This document shows, piece after piece, positions 11,324 to 22,730 of a DNA stretch of 64,000 bases. The notes under the pieces are model-generated. The model did not search any database. It saw only the letters and a program-made list of their open reading frames with translations, and had not been told where the DNA came from. This stretch comes from Lumbricus rubellus. Lineage: Eukaryota; Annelida; Clitellata; Crassiclitellata; Lumbricidae. Every line of letters starts with the position of its first letter. Position 1 is the stretch's first letter. The stretch spans positions 37,698,273 to 37,762,272 of the forward strand of contig OX243818.1 in NCBI GenBank assembly GCA_945859605.1, written 5' to 3'. Made by a program: the position numbers and the translations under genes.

Positions 11324-11990
11324 CGTACGAGACAACGGCTTTTAGGCTGGCAAGAAACTCCGAGCAGATGGTAACCGTAGGGAAGAGAAGAGATCGGTTG
11401 TAAGCCACTTGATAGCCGACAGTTGTTGGATATGTCAGATAAAGCGATATGTGATCGTATATCTGCACAACCATGACTCCTGTTCCGAACAGAAGAAGCA
11501 TTGTCCACACAACCTTTCGGATGATTGAACTGATTCTGTTGTTGGATGGTTTGAGCAAGTAAGACAAACCCACAACTGATACTTCGTCTGCAAATATTTC
11601 CATCCGACGTCTCACGATCATTCTCATCATGCTGAAAGAATTGATTCTTTCGCTATCATTTATCTCATAGGTGTTGCCAACAGGTTCTGCACCTGTATCG
11701 GTCTGATTTACGCCAGCTAGGACTACAGTAACTGGTTCTCTACTCTCTGAATTTCTCTGGCTTGATATTATCTGAATCTGACATTCGCTAGCGTCTGAGT
11801 GCTTTTCCTTGTCTTTCAGTTTTACATCATCTACAGCAAGATGCTGCGATGATGTCTCGCCTTCCATCATGTATTCGAGCGTGAACGGATGGCTCATAAT
11901 GGAATTTCTTTTGCAGATATGGTTCACACCAAAACCTGCCTTCCGAAGCACAACCTTAGAGACTGAAGGTGATATTTTATGCCACTGCAT
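11324..11990 (-). CDS. DEG/ENaC channel, exon 1 (N-terminus, TM1)
   Basis: This is the first coding exon of an amiloride-sensitive-type (degenerin/ENaC) sodium channel subunit, a trimeric cation channel of the plasma membrane. A cytosolic N-terminus of about 130 residues is followed by FADEVSVVGLSYLL, the first membrane segment (about residues 165-185, VWTMLLLFGTGVMVVQI) and the family's post-TM1 signature FPTVTICSEF. The exon ends at TACG with donor GT at 11323-11322, leaving one base that joins in phase to exon 2. The start is the first Met of the open frame, so an upstream exon is possible. The gene spans 3559-11990 on minus in seven exons. Confidence 0.85.
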
Positions 11991-12842
11991 AGACGTAGTC
12001 CGACGTAGCCATTGAGAGCTAGGCTATGTTCACTTAGAATTTAGTTCCGGCCGGTGCCCATGGCACTGGAGATTCGAGCAGCCAATAACCATTTTTATGG
12101 TTATGCATAATGGCGACGCGACGTACTGCAACGAGCACAATGTCATGCAAACCAGCGAAATTGATCTGCTTTCAGATTCATTTTTTTAGCATGCATTGAA
12201 AATTTGCATTCATACAAAAACTCGCATTGAAATCATAAATACTAGAATAATTATGCTACGCCATCAGTCTGAATTTCTGAGTGATCAAATCTACTGTGCT
12301 GCCTTGGGTTGACAGCCAATTAGGCCCACTAGGCATTTCCACAAAATTCTCATATCTGTCTCTTAGACTAGCCTACAAAGCCCTACATCCTAAATGTTAA
12401 GTCTCTATTTCTCAGACCGTGCTGTAACATGCAAAAAAAAATTTCCCCAGAGCAACAGCCTATGTTGTCACAGGCCTTCGTCAAGTCTGGATCCACCCAC
12501 CCTCTATTTCTAAAGCCATAATAGTGTGAGGTTAAGCACAGAGATCATAATCTGGTTGCCAAAAAGACACACAAGCAAAATGACTTGATGTGTGTCGCTT
12601 GAATAGTCATGATGATGTTGGTGTCATTTTCTTTAGGCAAGTGTTATGATCCTTATTTTATAAAAGATGTTTGTTTGTAGCAATAAAATTGACAATGACG
12701 CATTGCTCAAAGAGTTTCTGTCACACTCCTAATTTAAGTAGCCTACGCACATACCAATTTGAAATTTTTATACAAAATGTTAAGCTAGGCCTACTTACTA
12801 GTCCTTCACATATCTGTCGCACGGACGATTACAGAAATTTTC
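11991..12842. other. No gene seen upstream of the channel gene
   Basis: About 850 bp without a convincing gene. It should contain the channel promoter and any 5' non-coding exon, but no TATA box or initiator can be picked out with confidence. TAGGCCTA-type motifs occur near 12786 and 12861. Confidence 0.4.
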
Positions 12843-13115
12843 AAACAATAATTTATTATGTAGGCCTAATAACACTTTATGACGTAATAATAATTTATTG
12901 TGTATATGCCTAATAGTAATTTATTATGTAATAATAATTTGCTATGTAATAACAATTTACTATTTAGGCCTAATAGTAATTTATTATGTAATAGTAATTT
13001 ATCATGTACTAATAATTTGCTATGTAATAACAATTTATTATGTAATAGTAATTTATTATGTAATAGTAATTTATTATGTAATAATAATTTGCTATGTAAT
13101 AACAATTTATTATGG
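12843..13115. repeat. AT-rich tandem repeat, 13-15 bp units
   Basis: About 18 imperfect units of the type TTATTATGTAATARYAAT (alternatives TTGCTATGTAATAACAAT and TATTTAGGCCTAATAGTAAT). Open readings on both strands (NNLLCNN, LLLHNKLL) are repeat artefacts. Confidence 0.85.
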
Positions 13116-13171
13116 GCGCTCACGTGTTGCGTCTATTGCCTAACACGTGACCACGCATAGAGACGCAACAT

Positions 13172-13460
13172 ATGACATTGGGTATCCAAGGACGTCGTCA
13201 GCTACGCTCTGCTGATAAGGGAGTCCTCTTGGTTCCTTTTGCTCGTACTGCTACCATGAAGAATCGAGCCTTTTCTGTGGTTGGTCCGGTGGTCTGGAAT
13301 AGCCTTCCTTTTGAGCTGCGCCTACACCCTGGGACTCTACCAGGATCGTTCCTTACTAAACTTAAAACTGTTCTTTTTGGGCGCGCTGGAGTCGGGAGCG
13401 CCTCTGAGTAGTTAATTACTTGAAGGAGCGCTATATAAATGTCCGAATGAATGAATGAAT
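13172..13460 (+). mobile_element. LINE 3' end with C-terminal RT-ORF fragment
   Basis: The 79-residue reading ends a CR1/L2/jockey-like ORF2: LRSADKGVLLVP, then NRAFSVVGPVVWNSLPFELR, then FLTKLKTVLFGRAGVGSASE and a stop. The 3' module (GGGAGCGCCTCTGAGTAG, GGAGCGCTATATAAATG) and a GAATGAATGAATGAAT tail mark the 3' terminus near 13457. It is the best-preserved copy of this family in the window, severely 5'-truncated as usual for LINEs. Confidence 0.75.
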
Positions 13461-13469
13461 CTAGCTTCA

Positions 13470-14699
13470 ATATCGGCTAGTATTAGGCCTATTATTATTG
13501 TGTGGATGTCATGAGCCGTTTTCTAAGCTTGTATAGCTTTTCTAATGTTTGTATAGTTTGTTAGGTCTACTGCCAAATGGAAACGTCTAACTTCAATATC
13601 GACTAGTATAATTGTTATTGTGTGAATGCCATGAACCATTTGCTATGACGATATGTAGGCTTATAAGTCTCAGCTTACATGGATCATGGAGTAAAGACGG
13701 ATATATACAAAGCAACGAAGTAGAAATGCTCTAAGTCGTTTCGCATTGAAAATGAAACATATTCTTCGCTGTGTTGACTGACGTGAGAGTGATCTTCAGT
13801 CACAACGAACTTCGTCATTAATACTAAGCTTATGATTCCTCTGTTGACAGCATGCCTATCCGTTAAGAATAGCCTAGGCCTACCTAGCGAATGCATTTTA
13901 TTGAACGTTTATTTAGTCGCTTTTCTGCATTTCAACATGCGCGATTGACATTGTAGGTATGAGTGGCACCCGATAATGGCAACAAAATGGCCACCAGCGC
14001 TGAAATGGTGTCACGACAACTGGTTTACCGATAACTCGTCTAACGACAGGTGCTCTCCGGACAATTCGTCTAAAGACAACTTGTCAAAAGACAACTGGTC
14101 CGGCACTTGAGAAATGGAAGCTCGATGAAAGTTTTTACAGGTGAAATGGAAGTTAGATTGACGAAAAACTCAAGAGAAATGGAATCTACACGAAGGTTCT
14201 TTTACAGATGAAATAGAAGCTGGATTGACGAAAATAACGCATGAGAAAAAAATTACCAGTAATTAAAATTTTATCGTGGTATATTATTACAACAGTTCAT
14301 GTGATGCAATAATGTATTATAGTGTTTAAAAACTATTAGAGCCTACCATTGTGTCAAAATTTCTATTCTGGGAAAGTAATTTCTGGGACAACTTTCCTCG
14401 AGATGTCGAGAATAAACAAGTGGCCGGCTTCGCCCCCATACTGTCGTGATTGTTTTGCTCTTTTCTGATTCCCCACCCCGTTTCTCACTGGGCTCAAGTT
14501 GCTCCCGCCATGTAGCCTATATGGATAGAAGCCGCTGTTGGTTGGCCTTTATTGTTGGGTCAAAGCGAGCGCTATGATCCGAATGGGATTAGAATGTATT
14601 ATTATGTATTTAGAATTAAAAGTAATTACCCATATTATTATTGTTCTTGGACTGGCAGGACCGCCCTTCCAGATCGTCTGTAAAATTTGAATTGCTTTG
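13470..14699. other. No gene; dispersed short repeats
   Basis: No gene is supported. Near 14020-14110 there are repeated phrases close to GACAACTCGTC and GACAATTCGTC. At 14110-14240 three copies of a GAAATGGAAGCTGGATTGACG-like phrase occur, the reverse complement of the ATCCAGCTTCYATTTC repeat seen elsewhere. Confidence 0.4.
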
Positions 14700-14707
14700 C
14701 TCTCGAT

Positions 14708-15056
14708 CAAGGCCGTAGCCAGGATTTTATTGGGAGGAGGGGTGTTTTTTAGTAGGGTGTAATCCGGCCCAAATCTTCGAAAAATATAACCAATTTTCCG
14801 TCCGAAAAAACTGAGGACCTTTTCTAAGTCATTTTCTTACACCCCTGCTCTCTTACCATTTTCGCCTAATTTCATTTTTTATGTGCTACTCGATGCATTC
14901 TATTATTTGTTTCTACATTTTTCATTTTTGGGGTGTTTTCATGGTTTTATTTCATGGTTTTTACATCATGTGCTAGTAAATGCATTATATTAGTTTTTAC
15001 ATGTTTCATTTGGGGGGTGTTGAAACACCCAAAACACCCCCCTAACTACGGCCTTG
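14708..15056. mobile_element. 349-bp hAT-type MITE with perfect 8-bp TSD
   Basis: The inverted ends CAAGGCCGTAGCCAGG and CCTAACTACGGCCTTG are flanked by a perfect direct repeat CTCTCGAT (14700-14707 and 15057-15064). There is no coding capacity. The 8-bp duplication fits a hAT-mobilised MITE. Confidence 0.85.
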
Positions 15057-15362
15057 CTCTCGATGTTGACGATGGCATCGCCTAAATAAGAGCCAATAAA
15101 TGAACCAATTTGTATTATAGTAAATGGTTTAAATGTTGTAGGCTTAGGCCTACCAGGCCTACCGTGAAAAGGACCCATGCAGAGTGCCACTGTTTAAATT
15201 TAAACAACTCACTACTAGAAAAATAGTTTATCGGCAGTTGAAAGCTTTCAGTAGCCCATTGGGCTATTTATCTCTGATAATAATTATTATTAATTAGCTT
15301 TCACATAGTAAAGTCACTTGAAAAATTCAGTCTGATAAGTGAATGAGTGCAATTAGTTTCAG

Positions 15363-15866
15363 AAACAGCATTCTGCACTCTCCAACTAGCCTACGGCTGT
15401 ATTCCAGAAGCAGCGAGATCATTTATTTATTTCTTCCGGTGCGTCCAGCAAGTGTGATTGTCCTTTACACTGTCATGAGATCTCATATCCATATTCAGTC
15501 TCTACAAGTCCTCTCTCGCAGCATTTCCTCAACTACATGTCGAAAAGGTCGCAATTCAAGGGACGGAATCTGACGATGTCGAAACTGAGCAAGGAACTCG
15601 TCTACCTGGATATCTTCTACTCTGACTTGAAGTACATCGACATCGAAACATATCCAGCCTACGATTTCCTCACTCTGTTTTGCGACATTTGTGGCGCATT
15701 GGGACTGATCCTCGGATGCACAATTCTTACGATTATTGAATTTCTCCAGTTTCTCGTCCTGCAGCTATCCAAGGATCTTAAGTGGCACTTCTGCCAAGTT
15801 CGTCAACATGCAGCAACGGCGTCGACAGATCGATGCGTGATGAAAAATGGATCAGGGCTGTTTTAA
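15363..15866 (+). pseudogene. Inverted, frameshifted copy of the DEG/ENaC last exon
   Basis: Nearly the whole last exon of the channel is present on the opposite strand. An acceptor-like TTAGTTTCAG is followed by FCTLQLAYGCIPEAARSF, then after a one-base shift near 15435 by SKCDCPLHCHEISYPYS, then SKRSQFKGRNL...LDIFYSDLKYIDI and TM2 (CGALGLILGCTILTIIEFLQFL). No other channel exon is found around it. It is either a partial gene duplicate or the edge of a second channel gene broken by rearrangement. Confidence 0.8.
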
Positions 15867-16443
15867 AAGAATTTTTAGAACCGCACAACTCCTTCTTTTC
15901 CTTCCCATCCTCCATGGTAAATTACTTCCAATCGGAGGACAATGACCATTTATTTTTTGCTAGTTTTAACTGCACAAAAGTGCTTCTACAACTGCACAAA
16001 TCCATTTAGAACTGCACATTTTGTGTACAGCTGCACATTTAAAAAGCCCTTAAATGGATGCAGATGTGAGTGGCGTAGGCAAGGGGAGTTTTGGGGGTCA
16101 AATGCCCCATTGGAGAAGCATTAAGAGAAGCTTTTTAAAGGTTATTTATCCATTTAAATAAGAAAAAAGCAAAACAATTGTTTGTTGTAGCAATAATTTT
16201 TCTTTTTTTTATTTCCTTTGTTACTTTATTCCCTTTTTATCTACTGTAATACTGTTGAGTTGGTGTCAGAAGGGGCATCCGGCCAGACCATAACACCCCC
16301 CCCCTCCATCATAAATGCCCTCAAAAAGGCAACCCTAAAGAATAAACTTGTAAAATCGACAGAGCCGCTCCTTTATCATTCATGTAGGTAATTTTATGCC
16401 TTGAGATTCAGCAAAGAATCAGCATAAACGTGCCATAATTATA
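15867..16443. other. No gene seen
   Basis: About 580 bp between the channel exon copy and the mariner-like element. A C-tract (about 16304-16312) and poorly conserved sequence only. Confidence 0.4.
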
Positions 16444-16653
16444 CAGGGTGGGCCAATAGAAATGCAGCAACTTTGACGCCTTATAACGTGAACAATTTTT
16501 ATCCGAAAATCGTGATCAATATACTAAATTGAAGGTAATTATCCATTCTACTACTGTGTCTAATCTTGCGCTGATATAAGCTTATGGCACCGTTTAAATA
16601 AAAATTTTGGTGCGGCGCGTACCTCTCAATTTTGAATGTAAATAATTAACATC

Positions 16654-17164
16654 ATGGCGCCGCTCACGGAAGAGGATAGAATTTTAATCAGAATCTTAAG
16701 AGTAGAAAAAGAATACAATGCACATCAGATGTTGATAGAATTCCCTTTTAGAAAATGGAATAATTAAATATGCTCTACATCGATTGATTAAACAAATTGA
16801 TGCCACGGGAACGTTTAACAGCCGCAACTGTGTTCGCAACCGTTCTGCCAGCACAGCGCATCGTTCACGTCATACGGTTGCCTATCTGAACGCTAACGTA
16901 CCAGAGTTTACTGAACCGGATAACTGGCCACCGAACAGTCCGGATTTAAACCCGGTTGACTATTCGATCTGGGGTTGTCTTCAGCAACTGGTCTATCGTG
17001 AACCGATACGTGATGTCGAACATTTGAAAGAAGTGATTCTTTGCTGCTTGGCTGAAATAACCCAAGCACTGGTGGACTCAGCCATCGATCAGTGGTCGTC
17101 TCGTGTCCATGCTGTCATTAAAGCATGTGGTGGACATATTGAATATTTGTTTGACTTATGATAA
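16654..17164 (+). pseudogene. Mariner transposase remnant, internally deleted
   Basis: An ATG at 16654 starts MAPLTEEDRILIRILRVEKEYNAH, a typical mariner N-terminus, soon broken by a stop and shift. Downstream, KQIDATGTFNSRN then PEFTEPDNWPPNSPDLNPVDYSIWGCLQQLVYR and the family C-terminus HIEYLFDL remain. The part with the first two catalytic acids is missing, leaving only the NSPDLNPVDY block. It cannot be active. Confidence 0.8.
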
Positions 17165-17370
17165 ATTCTCTCAAGATAGGCTATGAATTGTTATTAATTG
17201 TTAGAACTAGTGATTGTTTAGAATTGAGTCATTGACATATTCAGTTTAAGACTTTTGGTTTTTTTCTTGCAGTTTCATGGCAAAAAGGGACATCGAACAT
17301 TAATAGCATTATCTAAAAAAGTCGTCATAGTATCTTTTAGATATTTTGCAGAATGATACAATGGATAATT

Positions 17371-18186
17371 GAAGGGCTTGGAGCAATAACAAGGTATGTC
17401 GACATACCTATGTCTTGCAAAACAGTATGCCACCGTGAGCGGAAGATGGTAATCTATAAACCCTGTAAATTTTGTACAGATCTGAATAGTTTTGAGCGCT
17501 GTTTTTCAAAAAACGTTATGTCAACATAACATGTTATTGCACACCCGGCAGAGTTCGACCATAACTCTACTGCAATATCCCGGTATGACGACATACATTG
17601 CCGTGTTTTCTTACAAACGTTGTATTAGAGCCGGTGCAACAATGAGGTTGTATGACATAACCTGCTATTGCTCCCACTTTCGTTTGAATTGGATACAATT
17701 TCTACGGTTATGTCATTAAAACTTCTTATTGCACTGCTTTTGCATATTTTATATCTCGCCATTACTACAGTTATGATGACTTACCATCTTATTGCACGAT
17801 TCTCGAACTGTGTAATAGAGACGGTTTGGTGCAATAACAAGGTATGTTCACTTATTCCAGATGACATGTGTGGTATTGCAGCTGCTAGAAAACACTTTGT
17901 CGACATAACCTGTTATTGCACCAGACATGATACTGATGACTGAGTGTTCGCGATGCAATAACCAGATATGATGCAAAATGTATAAAAAAAAATAATAATT
18001 TCATCTTTTGCATTGAATAATGTACCAATATCGTTAAAGACAATTTTAAGGTACATTTTGCTAAAATAATCGTCTTGATATGTTGTCAAATGGCTTAGAT
18101 ACTGCAGTTTGAAGTGGTAAATCTTTGAAGTCGATTTCCCAACATTCATGATTTTCGACATACCTTGTTATTGCTCCAAGCCCTTC
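17371..18186. mobile_element. Foldback-type element with 32-bp TIRs and iterated end motif
   Basis: A 32-bp inverted repeat (GAAGGGCTTGGAGCAATA on the left, its complement TATTGCTCCAAGCCCTTC on the right) bounds about 816 bp. AATT stands on both outer sides. The interior repeats a degenerate part of the end (TATGTCGACATAACCTGTT ATTGC type) many times in both orientations. There is no ORF of note. Confidence 0.7.
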
Positions 18187-18344
18187 AATTATGTTCAATC
18201 TGATATATAGCTCAAGACGCTCAGATAAAATTTGCTCAAGTTATAAGGCGCTAAAGTGATTGCATTTCTACAGCCGCGGTGCCAGAATTTCAGGTTTGGG
18301 GGGCTGAAGCCCTAAGCCGAATTAAAAAAAATTATAAAGTGCCG

Positions 18345-19000
18345 AAGGCGCGAAGCTGCGAGTGCCAAAGGCACGAAGCCCACATCGACTATAGGGGGTC
18401 TGGGGGAGCGTCGTAAGCTCCCCCAGCGGGGTCTGGGGCGGAGCCCCAGCCGCCAACGCATTTTTAGCTCTGTTGACCTGAATTTGAGCCATTTTAAGGC
18501 TCTTTTTGCCAGCTATTTAGGAACGATAAAATCATGAAAACTTAAATAAGAAGTCGTTTTGCAGAGTCGCAGACTAGCTACCATATACATTGTAAGAATA
18601 GCAAAATTTTATTGCAAATGAAATGGGCTTAGTCTTTACTATAATCACAGAAGTTAAAAGTTTAGGCCAATAGCCTAACAAGTTTATAAGTAGGCTATAC
18701 TATCATATGGGTAGGCCTACTATATAGAAAAACCCTAGGGACATGTCATATGTAAGGGATTTTACGGGTACAACCAGTGGCAGCGCCAGGATTTCAGGTT
18801 TGGGGCTGAAACCCCAAACCCTTCCTCCTAGAAAGGCAAGTACGATACTTTCCTTAAGGGCGGCATTTTTGCATGCGCTTGAGACCCGAAGCTGCGAGTG
18901 CCGAATGCACGAAGCTCATACCGACTAGTGGGTCTGGGGGAGCTTACTGCGCTCCCCCCCGCGGGGTCTGGGGCGGAGCCCCAGAAACCAGCGCGTTTTG
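18345..19000. repeat. Two copies of a G/C-rich subterminal module
   Basis: The block GAAGCTGCGAGTGCC...GGTCTGGGGCGGAGCCCCAG occurs at about 18350-18455 and again at about 18888-18990. Each contains two short perfect hairpins (GGGGGAGC..GCTCCCCC and GGGGC..GCCCC). The two copies mark the left parts of two related hAT-like insertions. Confidence 0.75.
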
Positions 19001-19699
19001 CACTGTTGACTTCGACAGGAGCACGTTTCAGGCTGTAAAGTCATGAATTATTTTTGAATTTTCACAATGCAATAATAGCATTTTGGGCTGTCATTTTTAC
19101 TAAATAGCTCATCATTTCAATGCTGAAAGTTGTGGATTATGACTTTAAAAGTGTCCACTTGTAGGCCATTGTTTAAATTTGTGGATATCAGCACTTTAAT
19201 GGTACCGGTAACATTTTAAACTGTCATCTCAACAAATTTCTCATAATTATTTCATTGCTGATAGAAATGGTTTATGAGTTCAATAATGTTCCTCCATGTT
19301 GTATAAATAATCGAATTCCACACTGCAAGGGCATACCATTTTTGCTGTCGTCCTAGCAAAATTGTTCATGATGTATAAACAGTAGATAACACTCTAGAAA
19401 TTTATAATGACATTTTGGAGATATTTTTGAAATATTGGGGGAGCAGCATTTCCGTCCACAATCACAAACTTCGGGGTCTCGTGGACCGTCCTCTGACCCC
19501 CAAGTCACCGCCCATTACTGCTGGTGCTAAATGACCACCCCATTTCCCAATGTATACATGTAGTTGTGTAGGACTACCGGCGTAGCCTCTCAAGAGGCCG
19601 GCGGGCCGGACATGGTGCACATACACCTCATCACGGTCTGCGGCGCATTCTATTAGCATAAGCATCGACGCGCTATTGTAGCGAAATTCAAAATTGCTG

Positions 19700-19935
19700 T
19701 TCTTGTGAATCTCAGCCCCTTCCTCCGCCAACCCGGACTCAACACCCTTCTTCCGCCAGCCCGGACTCACACCGGGCCAAATCTCAGCCCCTTCCTCCAC
19801 CAGCCCGGACTCACACCGGGCCAAATCTCAGCCCCCTTCCTCCACCAGCCCGGACTCACACCGGGCCGAACCTCAGCCCCCTTCCTCCACCAGCCCGGAC
19901 TCACACCGGTCCGGACCTCAGTCCCCTTGCCCCCC
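19700..19935. repeat. C-rich minisatellite, about 44-bp unit
   Basis: Five or six units of a phrase like CTTCCTCCACCAGCCCGG followed by ACTCACACCGGGCC, fading into related C-rich sequence up to about 20200. Open readings on both strands (HQPGLTPG.. and GWRKKG..) arise from the repeat and are not genes. Confidence 0.8.
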
Positions 19936-20673
19936 GCGCAGACCTCATCCCCCTTTTCCCCCACCGCCTCAGACCTCCAGCCCCTCCCCCCGCTAGCCCG
20001 GGCTCAGACTGGTCCGGATCTCAGCCCCTTCTCCCGCCAGTTCAGACCCTCCAGTCCTCTTCCCTCTTCCATACCCGTCCGGACCTCAGACCGGTCGGTA
20101 CTCAACCCCTGCCCCGCTATCGCGGATCTCTGCGCCTTTTCCCCGCCAGACCGGTTCGGACCTCAGACCAGCCCGGATCTCAGCCCTCTGTTCCCTGCAG
20201 CTCCATTTAGGTATAAATAAGAGAACTGTGTGCATGCTAAATTGCTAATATTGAGTCGCAGAGAGAGTCGATGTCCGGGAGTCGAGTTCAGTCGCAATTG
20301 ATGTCTCACATGAGTGTCGAGTGTATTAGACCGTCCGCCGCAGTTGAGGTCCGAAAAATAAGATAATAATAATAACTTTTAAGCCGATACATGGACATTC
20401 ATTGCTTTTTGCTTTGGGATGAGGCGGAGTCACATTTAAAGGCTTAGCCCCCTAACCCCTCCTCTGGTGCCGCCAATGGCATAAGCATCTACACTATGAT
20501 AATATAGTTGATTTCGTTGCCGTTGGTCATTGTCAAGTTTCCTTATTACGAAGTAAGCCGTTTTAGACATTTTCAGCTTTTTCCTTTGGGGGGGCTGAGC
20601 CACGTTTAGGGGGGGCTTAGCCCCCTAGCCCACCCCTAGCGCCGCCACTGCATTTTTATTGGCCCACCCTGTA

Positions 20674-21646
20674 TGTTCGACATACTTGCTTAGGTGGTCT
20701 GAGAGTAATATGGTATTAATGTTTTGATGAGCATGATAATTATATTGAAATTAGGCGATATTTCAAATGACATATAAATTGACAATTCGTGTGTTTGTAG
20801 CCTACAGCTATTATGTATTTATTCATCTTTTTCTCGCATTTCCTACTGCGCCATTCAAAAGCTCTTCTCAGATGCGACTACAGAGCTTAGGCCTAGGCCT
20901 ACACTGCGTGGGAGTTTCACGCCGAATCGCACGAGCAATTGCGAGTGAAGGACCTGCTCAAGGTCCCTATGCGGCCGCTTTAGATGGATCAGAGCCTCCA
21001 ACCTTCCGAGTCCAAGGCACCAACGCCACTACATAATAGCCTACACCACATTTCAGTATGGACTTGCTCCATCGCTGTTTATTGAATATTTTCTTAAGGG
21101 TGGTCCGTGCACGGTCATTTTACACGGACAGTGTAAATGGTGCAATGTTGCACGAACTAGGACAAGACAGTTTTCAATTGTAAGTGCATAAGTCCATCAT
21201 TGTGCAATTCTTCGTGTTGATGTAAAAAAAGTAAAGCACATGATTGTCTTAGCTTAAAGCTGAATGTAAAGCCGAATTGTTTTTTTGAACACAAACACTA
21301 ACAGCTTGATCAATGGTTTTGTATTTAGGATTAGGCCTACAAAGACTGTGTTTCAGTTATGAATGTTATAATTTGTTGGGATTTATGTGTTTTGGAAATT
21401 TTCCCAAAATGAGAGGCCTACACAAAGTTGATAAATTATTGCTCAATATTCCCTGCTATGCATTTGTAGGGCCAAGTTGCAGTACAGTACTGTTAGACCC
21501 ACCTAATTGAAGTTGTAGGCTATAGGCAGGTCTTTCTACAAAATAGCCTATATGCAGCCTAGCGTAAATGACAGAAGACATAGCCTAAATCTTGGTTAGG
21601 CTATAACTAACAGAACAGACAGCCTAAAAACGCAAAGCGCGTCCAT
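20674..21646. other. No gene; left part of a duplicated zinc-finger unit
   Basis: No gene is supported. From about 21560 to 21654 the sequence (GACATAGCCTAAATCTT, AACAGAACAGACAGCCT, CGCAAAGC) closely matches 44485-44565. It is therefore the left flank of the same duplicated unit, before the hAT insertion. Confidence 0.5.
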
Positions 21647-21977
21647 CCTACGGGCAGGCCCGGATCTACAGTTTTGGGGGCCCTGTGCTGATCGAATGAC
21701 GGGGCCCCTTACAATTTTAAGAAGCAAGGCAGAAATACAATAACCCGAAACATAATTTGTTATACTTTACAGCACAAAAGAAGTAGATAGGACAATTTCA
21801 TACTTGTCACGAGCTCAAGCACTGACGTGGAAAGAACATAGTCTGTCAAACAAAAATATTCTGCATAGCCTAAACCATTACTACCCTACTGTGCCACAGT
21901 AGGCTACTAGATTGTAGGCCTATAGACTACAATAAATGTATTATAGGCTACTACGTAGGCCTACTGACGTTCATTTC

Positions 21978-22230
21978 CTACAAGTCTCTCGATCGTCTGC
22001 GAGTTTTTTGTTTGGCGAAGTCGTTTATTATGTCGTCAAAATCAACACTTTGCAGGACTTCCGATTCGGTGCACAGAGCTTGAAGTCTCTGCGGGGTCAT
22101 TGTTGTGCGCAGATGATTCTTCTCTCTGGAAAGCGTCGAGAATGATCTCTCACCCTCACAGTTAGTTACTGGAATAGTGAGGTATAATTTATCCTCAGTG
22201 CGATCCCCACATTTGGGAAAGTCTTGGCTT
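21978..22230 (-). pseudogene. hAT transposase C-terminal dimerisation fragment
   Basis: On minus the reading FPNVGIALRI (one frame) is followed by YLTIPVTNCEGERSFSTLSREKNHLRTTM and QRLQALCTESE in another. This is the conserved hAT C-terminal dimerisation block. One frameshift separates the two parts. The upstream catalytic part is lost or displaced. Confidence 0.8.
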
Positions 22231-22520
22231 GTTGTCAATCATCCTCGCTCCGACGGTTGGTCGCATCATGGAAGAATTTCCTCCATCTCTTCCTGTCCCT
22301 TGTGTCCACCAGAGTCTGCTCGAGAAATGCTCCCATCCATGCTCCGATGTTGACATCCTCAGCCTCCCTCGTGTTCTTGCTCCCGGTATATTTCCCTGTA
22401 TGATCTCATTCTCCATAAATTCTCCGCTTTTTCTCATCAGATGGCCAAAGTATGTGAATTTCCTTCTTTTTAAGGAAATTGTTCGGGAAAGCCGCCTGCA
22501 ATAAACCTCCGTCCGCCTTC
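22230..22520 (-). mobile_element. LINE 3' coding fragment inside the hAT
   Basis: On minus, RRLSRTISLKRRKFTYFGHLMRKSGEFMENEIIQGNIPGARTRGR is the typical end of a LINE ORF2. In a second frame it is continued by WMGAFLEQTLVDTRDRE and a DATNRRSEDD-stop terminus. At least one frameshift is present. The Polinton target site AGCATC lies at its 5' edge. Confidence 0.7.
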
Positions 22521-22704
22521 AGCATCAGTAGAACAGGAATAAGGCATCTGACTCATTTGACCAGTACAGCCTTGATTTTCGCCAATTTGACCAGTACGGC
22601 CTTGACCTTCGGACAATTTGACCAGTACAGCCTTAAAAAGTAAAAAAAGTAAAAAAAAGTAAAAAAAGTAAAAAAAGTAAAAAAAGTAAAAAAGTAAAAA
22701 AGTA

Positions 22705-22730
22705 AAAAAATTTTCTCCGGCGTATACAAA
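22705..22730 (+). promoter_or_regulatory. Promoter-like block TCTCYGGCGTATA, first copy
   Basis: TTTTCTCCGGCGTATACAAA stands directly before the TIR ORF start. A near-identical block TTTTCTCTGGCGTATAGAAA stands before polB (about 23141-23163). The duplicated position just upstream of two related ORFs suggests a promoter that was copied with the 5' coding part. This is inferred and not shown. Confidence 0.5.

Larger units (their letters stand above)
18271..20650. mobile_element. hAT-like element inserted in the mariner right end
   Basis: The ends CAGCCGCGGTGCCAG and CTAGCGCCGCCACTG are inverted, of the CAGTGGCGGCGC class common in hAT MITEs. They are flanked by CATTTCTA (18263-18270) and CATTTTTA (20651-20658), an 8-bp duplication with one mismatch. 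Inside lies a second end of the same family (from 18775, CAGTGGCAGCGCCAGG), with a possible partner near 20455-20478, so one relative has probably inserted into another. No transposase is seen. Confidence 0.7.
16444..20671. mobile_element. Decayed mariner-like element interrupted by other elements
   Basis: The left end CAGGGTGGGCCAATAGAAAT at 16444 and the inverted right end ATTGGCCCACCCTG at 20671 are each flanked by the dinucleotide TA, the mariner/Tc1 target. Internal transposase remnants read on plus (16654-17164). A foldback element (17371-18186) and a hAT-like element (18271-20650) have inserted later. The second splits the right TIR, which is why the two ends are more than 4 kb apart. 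Confidence 0.8.

Noticed and set aside
19462..20220. Proline-rich proteins on both strands
   Set aside because: They follow the 44-bp C-rich minisatellite in arbitrary frames and have no domain or splice context.
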